Assembly: GCA_937875395.1 (NCBI GenBank)
Contig: CALNCU010000199.1
Span: 1 to 14,862, forward strand
Direction: 5' to 3'
Length of the DNA stretch: 14,862 bases
DNA from: an uncultured Armatimonadota bacterium
Lineage (GTDB): Bacteria > Armatimonadota > UBA5829 > DTJY01
This document shows, in pieces, positions 1 through 7,808 of the stretch; within the stretch, counting starts at the first letter, position 1; each line of letters opens with the position of its first letter. The notes below the pieces were generated by a model. The model was not told the DNA's origin and ran no database searches. It worked only from the letters and a program-made list of their open reading frames with translations. The position numbers and the translations under genes were made by a program.

Positions 1-5
1 AGCTC

Positions 6-17
6 CCCACCGGTGGG
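6..17. repeat. 12-bp perfect palindrome
   Basis: CCCACCGGTGGG is a perfect, loop-free 12-bp palindrome about 190 bp upstream of the Mg2+ ATPase gene. It could be a protein-binding site or the lower part of a terminator of a gene lying outside the window. There is no T-run directly after it, so a terminator is not well supported. Confidence 0.4.
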
Positions 18-19
18 CA

Positions 20-42
20 AAATATCTGCCTAAATATCCGCC
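20..42. repeat. Imperfect tandem repeat, 12-nt unit
   Basis: Two adjacent copies, AAATATCTGCC and AAATATCCGCC, differ by one base and are separated by one base, giving a period of about one helical turn. This spacing suits a tandem operator upstream of the ATPase gene, but nothing identifies a binding protein. The rest of 1-206 shows no convincing promoter, riboswitch or gene. Confidence 0.35.
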
Positions 43-206
43 CGTTTGAGGTGCACACGTTTAAGGTAGGGTTTGAATGATGAGAAAGACTCCTTTCAAC
101 AGCCCGTAAAGAAAACTTAATCCGGCATGTATTCAACAAATATGGGAATAATGATCGACAGGAGAGGTGATACATATACGCTATTAAAGGCAGGCGGGGA
201 TGATAC

Positions 207-2759
207 ATGCCGGTTCAACCAGAGACTAACCAATCAGCAATTCCGCAAGATTTCTGGAATCTGCCCATCAAGGAAGTCCTGGCCAGGTTGGGAGCCACGG
301 CGGATGGCTTAAGCGCCCTAGAGGCACAACGCCGGTTGCAAATCTACGGCCCTAACGTGATAGGGCGCGAACGGCGTTTTGCCGCGGTGCTGGCGTTCCT
401 CCGTTTTTTTGGAAATCCCCTGGTTATAATACTACTGCTCGCCAGCCTTGTATCCTATCTTGTCGGCGAACACCTCAACGCCATGATCATTATTACGATG
501 GTCATATTGAGCGTTATATTAATCTTCACCCAGGAGTACCAGGCACAGCATGCCGCAGAGAAACTCCGGCAAAAAGTTGCTTCCACCGCCCGCGTATTGC
601 GCGATGGACAGGAACAAGAGGTGCCGCTGTCAGAGTTGGTGCCGGGGGATATAGTCAAGCTCAACGCCGGCAGCCTGGTACCGGCAGACGGCTGTTTGCT
701 TGCGGAAGATGACCTGCATGTAAGGGAATCCGCGCTCACCGGCGAATCTCTTCCGGTAGAAAAAGAGGCCGGAGATCTTCCCTCCGGAACCCATACCATA
801 GTAGATGCGCAAAATAGCGTATTCCTTGGCACCTTCGTCCAAAGCGGACTGGCTACTATGGTGGTAGTACATACCGGCGCAGGCACAATCTTCGGCAAAA
901 TCGCCGGCAAACTTACCGAACGTGAGCCGGAAACAGAATTTGATTATGGAATTCGGCATTTCGGCTTTCTGATCATGCGAGTCATAATCCTGCTGGTGCT
1001 GTTTGTATTCCTGGTCAACGTAGCCTTTAAACGGGCGTTATTAGAATCTTTCCTCTTTGCCGTGGCATTGGCGGTAGGGCTTACCCCAGAGCTGCTCCCT
1101 GTAATTCTTACGGTAACGCTGGCACAAGGCGCCAGGCGCATGGCGGGCAAAAAGGTCATAGTCAAGCAATTGGCCTCTATTGAGAACCTGGGCAGCATGG
1201 AGATTCTTTGCTGTGATAAAACAGGCACGCTGACTCTGGGAGATGTAGTCTTTGAAAAGCATGTAGACCTGCAAGGGCGTGACAGCAGTTATGTCCTCCA
1301 ATTACTGTATCTGAATAGCTATTTTGAGGCGGGCATTAAGAGTCCGCTGGACGATGCCGTCTTGCGCCATGAGCGGCCGGACCTGGAAAACTACCAAAAA
1401 ATCGACGAGATCCCGTTTGATTTTGAGCGCCGGCGTCTATCCGTAGTAGTCAAGAAGGGCGGCAGCTCTCTTTTGATTACAAAGGGAGCGGTAGAAAATG
1501 TTATTGAAGTTACGGATACGGCTCTGCTGGACGGCAGGGTGGTGCCGTTTTCAGACGAATGCCGCCGGGATGCAGAGATGCTCTATAAGCGTCTGAGCGA
1601 TGATGGGTACCGTGTCCTTGCCGTCGCCACGCGGGAGGTGCCGTATCAATCCGTCTATCACCGCCAGGACGAGATGGCGATGACGCTTATAGGGTTTGCA
1701 GCGTTTCTTGATCCGCCAAAGCCGGATGTTCAGGCGACGTTGACTCAACTCAAAGCCGACCAGATTGCCGTACTGATTATGACCGGTGACAATGAATACG
1801 TCACGCGGAAGATTGCGCGGGATGTCGGGCTGAGCACGGAGCGAGTCATAGTAGGAGTGGAGATGGATGCCCTGGATGACAGCGCGCTGGCCTACCAGGC
1901 TGAGCACGGCGCCATCTTTGCGCACGTATCTCCCGAGCAGAAGAACAGGGTTATCACCGCCCTGCGCGCACGCGGGCGGGTAGTAGGGTTTCTGGGCGAC
2001 GGTATTAACGATGCGCCATCCATGCATACGGCGGATGTAGGCATATCGGTGGTCAATGCGGTTGATGTTGCCAAAGACGCCGCCAATATCATACTGCTGG
2101 AAAAGGATTTGGCGGTGCTTCACGATGGCATTTCAGAAGGCCGGCGGAGCTTTGCCAATATTATGAAATATATTATTATGGGAACCAGTTCTAATTTTGG
2201 CAACATGTTCAGCATGGCGGCCGCCTCGCTCTTTCTGCCGTTTCTACCTATGCTGCCTACCCAAATCCTTCTTAACAACCTGTTATACGACACATCTCAA
2301 ATCAGCATCCCAAGCGATAGTGTGGACCCGGATCAACTCCGGCGTCCAAAACGGTGGCGGATTGATTTTATCAGGCAGTTTATGCTGATTATAGGCCCCA
2401 TCAGCTCTATCTATGACTTTCTAACATTTGAGGTGCTGCTGATGCTCTTCCATGCTAATGAGCGGCTCTTCCATACGGGGTGGTTCGTAGAATCGCTGGC
2501 TACACAAACGCTGGTTATCTTTGTAATCCGTACCACCCAGAACCCCTTTAAAAGCAGGCCCAGCATGCCGCTATTGGTTACAGTATTGGCTATTGTCATA
2601 ATTGGTTTTATACTGCCGTTTACCGGACTTGGGTACCTGCTCGGTTTTACCCCGCTTCCCGTAGCGCTTCTTATCACTATAGGGGTGCTGACGGTGACCT
2701 ATCTTGCATTAGTGCAAGTTGTAAAATCTATCTTCTATCGCCGCCACACCATGCTTTAA
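207..2759 (+). CDS. mgtA: MgtA-type magnesium-transporting P-type ATPase
   Basis: A complete 850-residue P-type ATPase of the P3B (MgtA/MgtB) group, which uses ATP to drive Mg2+ influx across the inner membrane. Visible signatures: actuator TGES at 178-181, M4 motif LTPELLPVI at 292-300, phosphorylation motif DKTGTLT at 337-343 with D337 as the phosphate acceptor, nucleotide-binding KGA at 426-428, MTGDN at 525-529 and GDGINDAP at 597-604. Membrane segments lie near 60-110, 250-300 and 655-845. The M5/M6 sequences (SSNFGNMFS at 661, NNLLYDTSQ at 690) are typical of MgtA rather than Ca2+ or heavy-metal pumps. The ATG at 207 has GGGGA at 196-200, six bases upstream. Length is slightly below the roughly 900 residues of enterobacterial MgtA. 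It appears to be transcribed separately from the downstream sugar locus. MgtA and MgtB cannot be separated by sequence alone here. Confidence 0.93.
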   Translation: MPVQPETNQSAIPQDFWNLPIKEVLARLGATADGLSALEAQRRLQIYGPNVIGRERRFAAVLAFLRFFGNPLVIILLLASLVSYLVGEHLNAMIIITMVILSVILIFTQEYQAQHAAEKLRQKVASTARVLRDGQEQEVPLSELVPGDIVKLNAGSLVPADGCLLAEDDLHVRESALTGESLPVEKEAGDLPSGTHTIVDAQNSVFLGTFVQSGLATMVVVHTGAGTIFGKIAGKLTEREPETEFDYGIRHFGFLIMRVIILLVLFVFLVNVAFKRALLESFLFAVALAVGLTPELLPVILTVTLAQGARRMAGKKVIVKQLASIENLGSMEILCCDKTGTLTLGDVVFEKHVDLQGRDSSYVLQLLYLNSYFEAGIKSPLDDAVLRHERPDLENYQKIDEIPFDFERRRLSVVVKKGGSSLLITKGAVENVIEVTDTALLDGRVVPFSDECRRDAEMLYKRLSDDGYRVLAVATREVPYQSVYHRQDEMAMTLIGFAAFLDPPKPDVQATLTQLKADQIAVLIMTGDNEYVTRKIARDVGLSTERVIVGVEMDALDDSALAYQAEHGAIFAHVSPEQKNRVITALRARGRVVGFLGDGINDAPSMHTADVGISVVNAVDVAKDAANIILLEKDLAVLHDGISEGRRSFANIMKYIIMGTSSNFGNMFSMAAASLFLPFLPMLPTQILLNNLLYDTSQISIPSDSVDPDQLRRPKRWRIDFIRQFMLIIGPISSIYDFLTFEVLLMLFHANERLFHTGWFVESLATQTLVIFVIRTTQNPFKSRPSMPLLVTVLAIVIIGFILPFTGLGYLLGFTPLPVALLITIGVLTVTYLALVQVVKSIFYRRHTML

Positions 2760-2887
2760 TGGTGGATGTAATCTGATCTATCTGATAACCATTCATTCCG
2801 CTTATTAATCAACTATACTCGCCGCCGGATTATATATTTAAAAAATCTATGATTAATTGCGTGTGAAACAAATATGTTAGAGGTGTA

Positions 2888-2916
2888 TTGACAACTTGGT
2901 AAATCGGTGGTAGACT
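2888..2916 (+). promoter_or_regulatory. Sigma70-like promoter for the downstream locus
   Basis: A perfect -35 hexamer TTGACA (2888-2893), a 17-bp spacer and a -10 TAGACT (2911-2916, four of six consensus bases) lie in the 239-bp spacer between mgtA and the pseudopilin gene. Transcription would start near 2922-2925, leaving a leader of about 75 nt. It is the best promoter seen in the window and could serve 2999-13633, because later intergenic gaps are short. The rest of 2760-2887 is AT-rich, and I see no gene or clear terminator in it. Confidence 0.65.
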
Positions 2917-2919
2917 ATC

Positions 2920-2937
2920 TATACACTCGGGTGCATA
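2920..2937. promoter_or_regulatory. Candidate LacI-family operator over the transcription start
   Basis: TATACACTCGGGTGCATA is an 18-bp imperfect palindrome in which seven of nine base pairs are symmetric around a central CG. LacI-family regulators typically bind palindromes with a central CG. The site begins four bases after the -10 element, where a bound repressor would block initiation. A LacI-family gene lies in the same locus (8545-9564). The link between the two is inference. Confidence 0.4.
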
Positions 2938-2998
2938 AATGTTCGGCCGGGTTCAGAAGTAGTGCTGTTAACCATTACCCATTGAAAGGCTGGCGATT

Positions 2999-3703
2999 AT
3001 GAAAACGCATAAAACAAGAGGATTTACGCTGATTGAGCTTTTAGTTGTTATAGCCATTATAGCAATCCTGGCGGCAATACTGTTCCCGGTCTTTGCGCAG
3101 GCGCGGGCAAAGGCCAGGCAGGCAACATGCAACAGCAACTTGAAACAGTTATACACCGCGGCAATGATGTACGCCAATGATTACGATGAGTATTACCTCT
3201 CCTGCCTGAACGGTAAAGTCGATGGTGCCTGGTGGAACGCAAGATTAGAACCTTATCTGCAAAAGGTTCAAGTTGGTCCGGCAGTTAAAGAGAACTATCC
3301 ATCAAAAGTTAAGAACACCTTTAGCTGTCCGGAGGTATCGAAGGCTCGTGATGATACCAAGAATCCCAATCCTAGTAGAAATGACGGCTATCTGCCCTTA
3401 AGCCATGGCCACGGCATTCAGGGTTACTCAATTAACTTTCAACTGAATAAGGGAGGATCATGGACTCCGGTTATGGTTTCGCAAGTGCAAAAGCCGAGTG
3501 ATCTTATGATGTTTTGCGATGGGTGCCACATCTGGTGCGACCAGGGGGCTGCTCAGAACGGCGACTATGATTTTAGAAAGGTTACCACATCGGCAACACC
3601 GGCTGCATCATACCGCCATAATGATGGCTTATGTGCGGTCTATTGTGATGGGCATGTCTCTTGGACTAAAGAGCTGAAGCTGATGCGTTGGTATAGTCGA
3701 TAG
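2999..3703 (+). CDS. Type IV pilin-like / pseudopilin protein with H-x9-DG C-terminal motif
   Basis: A 234-residue protein with a class III prepilin leader. It has a short basic stretch MKTHKTRG, cleavage expected after G8, F9 as the mature N-terminal residue (methylated in the family), E13 at position +5, then a hydrophobic helix to about residue 35. The C-terminus carries H207-x9-D217-G218, the motif that defines the large H-x9-DG (DUF1559-type) pseudopilin-like family. That family is greatly expanded in Planctomycetes, Lentisphaerae and Armatimonadota. It should be processed by a prepilin peptidase and sit at the cell envelope. The exact role of the family is unknown. Four cysteines near the middle and C-terminus could form disulfides. 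No pilus or secretion assembly genes are nearby. It is the first gene after the promoter at 2888, which places it with the sugar locus. Confidence 0.85.
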   Translation: MKTHKTRGFTLIELLVVIAIIAILAAILFPVFAQARAKARQATCNSNLKQLYTAAMMYANDYDEYYLSCLNGKVDGAWWNARLEPYLQKVQVGPAVKENYPSKVKNTFSCPEVSKARDDTKNPNPSRNDGYLPLSHGHGIQGYSINFQLNKGGSWTPVMVSQVQKPSDLMMFCDGCHIWCDQGAAQNGDYDFRKVTTSATPAASYRHNDGLCAVYCDGHVSWTKELKLMRWYSR

Positions 3704-3706
3704 ATC

Positions 3707-3718
3707 TATTGGCCAATA
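3707..3718. repeat. 12-bp perfect palindrome between pseudopilin and next gene
   Basis: TATTGGCCAATA is a perfect palindrome four bases after the pseudopilin stop codon and 34 bases before the next start codon. It has no loop and is not followed directly by a U-run, so it is a poor terminator. It could be a regulator site, although its centre is GC, not the CG usual for LacI-family operators. Confidence 0.3.
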
Positions 3719-3752
3719 TTACAGTGTTTTTCAAAAAAAGGAGGAATGTAAG

Positions 3753-5144
3753 ATGAGAAGAACCGTTATGGCATTAGGAATTGCTGTATCTCTGCTTTTG
3801 GGGTGTTGTCTGGCAGGCGCAAATGCGGCAATCAGCAAAGAAGTGGTCTTTTCTCAGGATTTTCAGGGAAAGGATGGCAAGAAGATAGAGGACCTTGGTT
3901 GGATCAGGAACGGCACGGATGAGCAGAGCACTTGGGAGATCAAGGACGGCGTGCTGGAGATAACCTGCTTCAATAAACCGTATAAGGGCGGATATATAAG
4001 AATGAAGGTACCGTTTGTAACCAGGGGAGAGTTCAGCTTTGACGTTAATATAAACAGCAAGGGGAGTTCCGGGTATCAGCATCTAAGCCTGCGGGTTGGC
4101 CTATACAACCTGAAGACAGCTTTTAATGGATACATGAAAAACAAGTGGATGCGCATCTTCGACGGCGCTGCCGGAAAAGATGGCGATTGGGCATATATGT
4201 CAAAAGATGTTCCTGTGGGAAAGACCATAAAATGCAAGATACTCTTTGATGCTTCAAAGGAGACAATAGAGTATTACTGTGAGGATATGGAAAATCCGTG
4301 CTACGTTGAGCAGGGCGTAAAACTCTCCCCTGCTGCAGATGGCAGCGGTTCTATATTAATAGGCAATTACGGTGTTGCATCTGATACCATAATAAATCAA
4401 ATAAGCAATATAAAGCTGGTCAGCTTTGACGGCAAGCCCAAGGCATCTGCCGCTATTGAGCAGCCGCGCGCCGGGCAAACTACAGTCTACCGGGGCATGG
4501 CGTTTGAGAGATACAGGCTGGAAGAGATGCTCAGTGCTCTGCATGTAAATAATGCCAGGGTATACACAACGCTTGTTGGCCTAGGCTTGCGGCCCGTAAA
4601 CAGTTTCAGGCTGGACCGCCAGCCCAGCCTGCTTTCATCGGTCAGGGACAGCCTGATAATAATGGCTGATGTGCCGCTAGGCCCTGGAGGGGCTGTGCAA
4701 GAAGCTCTGCAGCGTCGGTTAAAGGAAGATATAAGCAGCGGCGCGCATCTGGTTATTCTGGGAGGGTTGTTCACTCTTGACAGAGGGCAGTTTGAAGGCA
4801 GTCCGCTTGAAGAAGTGCTGCCTGTAAAGCTGGACGGCATAAGGGGTCTTGCCAAGGCCCCTAAACCGCTGCCTATAGAAGATGGTTCAGGCGCCTCTGA
4901 AAAAGTTGCAAGCATATTCTACTACCACGATCTAACCCCCGTTTCTAATGCCTGCGTGCTGGCATCTGCAGATGGGCATCCGCTGATAGTAAGCCGCCCT
5001 TTTGGCAAGGGGCTTGTCACGGTTTTTACGGGCATGCCGTGCGGCATGACATCGGGCCGGTCGCAGGCCTTCTGGGAGTGGAGCGGCTGGCCTAAGTACA
5101 TGGCGCAGATGATATGTAAAGCCGAAGGGTCATACATCAACTAA
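3753..5144 (+). CDS. Secreted protein: LamG/DUF1080-like beta-sandwich plus amidotransferase-like domain
   Basis: A 463-residue exported protein. The start has a strong AGGAGG at 3739-3744, eight bases upstream. Residues 1-25 form a signal peptide ending ANA. An LLGC at 15-18 loosely resembles a lipobox, so a lipoprotein is possible. Residues about 28-230 look like a jelly-roll, glycan-binding or keto-disaccharide-hydrolase-like domain (VVFSQDFQG start, FDVNIN, IEYYCEDM, late ISNIKLVSF strand). This part is clearly homologous to the protein at 7809-8537. Residues about 240-463 resemble the class I glutamine amidotransferase-like (ThuA-like) fold found in carbohydrate-related proteins, with a strand LIIMADVP, a helix, then HLVILGGLFTLDRG. 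I see no cysteine-histidine catalytic pair, so this domain is probably not an amidotransferase and may be a binding or structural module. Fold assignments are by eye. Confidence 0.7.
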   Translation: MRRTVMALGIAVSLLLGCCLAGANAAISKEVVFSQDFQGKDGKKIEDLGWIRNGTDEQSTWEIKDGVLEITCFNKPYKGGYIRMKVPFVTRGEFSFDVNINSKGSSGYQHLSLRVGLYNLKTAFNGYMKNKWMRIFDGAAGKDGDWAYMSKDVPVGKTIKCKILFDASKETIEYYCEDMENPCYVEQGVKLSPAADGSGSILIGNYGVASDTIINQISNIKLVSFDGKPKASAAIEQPRAGQTTVYRGMAFERYRLEEMLSALHVNNARVYTTLVGLGLRPVNSFRLDRQPSLLSSVRDSLIIMADVPLGPGGAVQEALQRRLKEDISSGAHLVILGGLFTLDRGQFEGSPLEEVLPVKLDGIRGLAKAPKPLPIEDGSGASEKVASIFYYHDLTPVSNACVLASADGHPLIVSRPFGKGLVTVFTGMPCGMTSGRSQAFWEWSGWPKYMAQMICKAEGSYIN

Positions 5145-5202
5145 TTTCACATAGTTTTACCAAATAAACGTAATGGATAACACTAAAAGCGGGGGTAATA
5201 GT

Positions 5203-7806
5203 ATGCATGCTATCCACAAAGGTATGCTTGTGCTGGCGGCAGGGCTGCTTTGCGCGGGTTCTGCACGGGTTGCCGGCCAGACTCTTTCTGCTGCAAACAG
5301 TCTTGTTCTAACAGAGAATAATAATTCCATAGTGATTAAAACCCCTTTATACCAGGCGGAACTGGATAAGAGTAAGGGTTTTACTCTAAAAGAGATGAAC
5401 GTGCCGGGGCGCGCCCGGGTAAGGTCGGCCGGCATAGTTTTGTATGAAGAGTCTGAGCGCGAAAAATACAACGGACAGTGGTTTGGAACCAGTACAACCT
5501 ATGCCCAGTCAGATGCCAAAGTGGATTGCAAAATACTCTCCAGAGGCCCGATGCAGGCAAAGCTTCTGCTAAGCTGGAAGTACCCAGTGGGTGCTGTAGA
5601 GGACATTATCACATTTGATGCAAACGACCGGCTGATAAAACATAATGTTAAGTTTGACTACATCAAGAACATGTCTCATGTAAGCTTTGGGCTTAAGAGC
5701 AACGATCTTAGCAGTTCTGAAGGAGAATCTGTTTTTTACCCGGATGCAAAACGCGTAACTGGAGTTTGGAATACCGGTGTTTGCGTTCCGACGCCTGCCT
5801 ACAGGTTTGCTTATAATCCGGTTCGCAAAGTAGGCTTTGGGCTGGCATCCGGCACCAGTGAAGATTTATCTCATCTTCATTATTTTATGCGAGGCACCAA
5901 GGAGGGCTGGAGCGGTGATCTTACCAATATAGAACTCCGTTCCAAATCCCTGCGCTGGACCAAGCTCCCCGGAAGCATTAATCTAAACTTTGCCATTATA
6001 GCAGGAGGGAGCCCTGCCGATGCGGCCGCCTGTGCCGTTAACATGCCGGTCTCAAAGCCGGTAACGCTGGACAGGGTTTGGCCCAAAAAAGTAATTTACA
6101 GGCTTGGCGAGGCGGCCTCCACTGAAGTAGTTGTGAGCAGCCATTCAAATACAGAAGAGCAAATCACCCTGGTGAGCACAGTGACCGCCGGGGTAGGCGA
6201 GACGCGGGAAGTAGACCGCCGAAACCTTACCCTGCATCCAAAGGAAACCGTAAGGCTGACCATCCCCTGGAACAGCGGGCAGCGTGAGTATGGGCTTGCA
6301 TTTAAAACAGAAATACTTAAGAACGGCAAGGTAATTGACTGGTCTGAAGAGTATACCTCTATCACAAACTTTGCTCCAAAGGTGGCCCAGATAGGCATAA
6401 TGAACCCGGGCAACGCATGGCAGGAAGGGAGCGAATCTGCCTTTATACGCAATTTCAGGGACAACTATTTTGGCATAGTGGAATACTACTGCTGGGCACC
6501 AGACCAGGTTACAAATCTGACGCCTCAAACGGAGACATGGCATCCTCATACGGAATCACAAGGGGCATATGAGGCAACACTCTCCAAGTCTTTTCTCAAG
6601 ACCCTTGCAAAAGAGGCAAATGAGAACGGCGTGCTGCCGTATGCAATGGTCACCGGCCTGATGAGCCTTTACAGCGGCTTAGATAATCCGGAGCTTTTTC
6701 AGTATACCAGGGATGGCCAGCCGTATCTGTTTAACGGCAATATCTACGATAAAAAGAGGCGTTATTCCGTTGGGCCTGCAAACGCATACAACCCGGATAC
6801 GGTAAGGCAATGGGCAGAGCAAATGGCCGATTCCGTAGATATGTTCGGCTGGCAGGGATGCCGTTGGGACTGGGGGTTCATACCCAACGTGCCTGCTGAT
6901 CCGCTTGGGCTGGATTCAACCAAAAAGGATAAGTTCAATCCAGATGAAATTATCTGGTATGATCATAAGAAGCGCAGCGCCAGGGAACTCTTCACCACTC
7001 CCGATGCCACCGGGGCCCATCTGCTGCGCATCTGGCGTGAAACCGTCAACAAGAGACATCCAAATTACGTATACGGCACAAACTTTTGCGGCGCAGCAGA
7101 TGTAGAGCAGCGCATCCCCAAGTACTTTAAAGAGGCGTCCACAAACTCCCTGGTGCTCTTTGAGTATCTGCTGGAATGCAACCAAGAACGGTACAATACA
7201 TGGCAGAAATGGGCCAGGCATCTAACAGAGGACTGCCAGCGCGTGCGTGTAAACGGCGGGCAGCCGTGCGTGGGCTTTATGCGCGGCTTGGGCTCGGGAG
7301 TAACTCTGCGCATGGCGCAGTACCTAATCTTTGCTTCCGGCGTGCACTGGTCCGGCGGGGCGGGAGCGCGCAATTCATTGGATGACACCTGGAAACGGTT
7401 CCGCTTCGCCCTGCGTTTTTCAGAGTACTATTACGACCCTGGGTTCCTTCTGCTCCCCCCGGAACGCAGGGGCGAGGTAGATGTTAAAGCAGACCCAAGA
7501 GTGTTCTGGAATCAGTTTGTCTATGAAAGAAAGTTGCCGCAGTCGCGTGATGTAACGGTGCACCTGCTCAACCTTCCGGACGGGGATTACATAGTTGAGC
7601 ATCACAAAGAACCTGCGCCCAAAAAGGATATAACGGTTCAGGTCTCTCTTAAACCCGGTGAAAAAGTAAAGTCTGCATCGGTAATGCTGCCGGACCCGGC
7701 GCCGCATGCCGTCAATCTTAAATGGGATGTTAAGGACGGAACTGCAAGCATAAAGGTGCCCGTACTTGAAACGGCGGCCATAGTTCTGGTCAGGATAGGG
7801 AGGTAG
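5203..7806 (+). CDS. Secreted TIM-barrel glycoside hydrolase-like protein
   Basis: A large exported protein (867 residues). I chose ATG 5203 because GGGGG at 5191-5195 precedes it by seven bases and it opens straight into a signal peptide (MHAIHKGMLVLAAGLLC, cleavage near residue 25). ATG 5173 is in frame but lacks a ribosome site. The first 380 or so residues look beta-rich (AELDKSKGFTLKEMN, DRLIKHNVKFDY), as in the beta-sandwich domains that precede catalytic barrels. Residues about 390-740 look like a (beta/alpha)8 barrel: YFGIVEYYCW, a stretch on travel or camp-like loops (NGVLPYAMVTG), then GCRWDWGF with D556, in the position of a strand-4 nucleophile as in GH36- or GH66-type retaining enzymes. 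The last 120 residues are a beta domain. The specific family and substrate are not recognised. It lies between two related secreted proteins, suggesting they work together. Confidence 0.65.
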   Translation: MHAIHKGMLVLAAGLLCAGSARVAGQTLSAANSLVLTENNNSIVIKTPLYQAELDKSKGFTLKEMNVPGRARVRSAGIVLYEESEREKYNGQWFGTSTTYAQSDAKVDCKILSRGPMQAKLLLSWKYPVGAVEDIITFDANDRLIKHNVKFDYIKNMSHVSFGLKSNDLSSSEGESVFYPDAKRVTGVWNTGVCVPTPAYRFAYNPVRKVGFGLASGTSEDLSHLHYFMRGTKEGWSGDLTNIELRSKSLRWTKLPGSINLNFAIIAGGSPADAAACAVNMPVSKPVTLDRVWPKKVIYRLGEAASTEVVVSSHSNTEEQITLVSTVTAGVGETREVDRRNLTLHPKETVRLTIPWNSGQREYGLAFKTEILKNGKVIDWSEEYTSITNFAPKVAQIGIMNPGNAWQEGSESAFIRNFRDNYFGIVEYYCWAPDQVTNLTPQTETWHPHTESQGAYEATLSKSFLKTLAKEANENGVLPYAMVTGLMSLYSGLDNPELFQYTRDGQPYLFNGNIYDKKRRYSVGPANAYNPDTVRQWAEQMADSVDMFGWQGCRWDWGFIPNVPADPLGLDSTKKDKFNPDEIIWYDHKKRSARELFTTPDATGAHLLRIWRETVNKRHPNYVYGTNFCGAADVEQRIPKYFKEASTNSLVLFEYLLECNQERYNTWQKWARHLTEDCQRVRVNGGQPCVGFMRGLGSGVTLRMAQYLIFASGVHWSGGAGARNSLDDTWKRFRFALRFSEYYYDPGFLLLPPERRGEVDVKADPRVFWNQFVYERKLPQSRDVTVHLLNLPDGDYIVEHHKEPAPKKDITVQVSLKPGEKVKSASVMLPDPAPHAVNLKWDVKDGTASIKVPVLETAAIVLVRIGR

Positions 7807-7808
7807 AG

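Noticed and set aside
150..206. Possible Mg2+ (M-box) riboswitch ahead of mgtA, because of GGTGATAC and TACGCT-like strings
   Set aside because: The strings are too close to the start codon, the long conserved helices of the M-box cannot be laid out, and there is no terminator or anti-terminator pair.
127..312. Small plus-strand reading frame overlapping the start of mgtA, considered as a leader peptide
   Set aside because: It overlaps the well-supported mgtA start in another frame, has no good ribosome site and shows no proline-rich leader pattern like MgtL.
1551..2123. 190-residue minus-strand open frame inside mgtA
   Set aside because: It is antisense to the conserved P-type ATPase core, including GDGINDAP. 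It is a shadow frame with no family resemblance.
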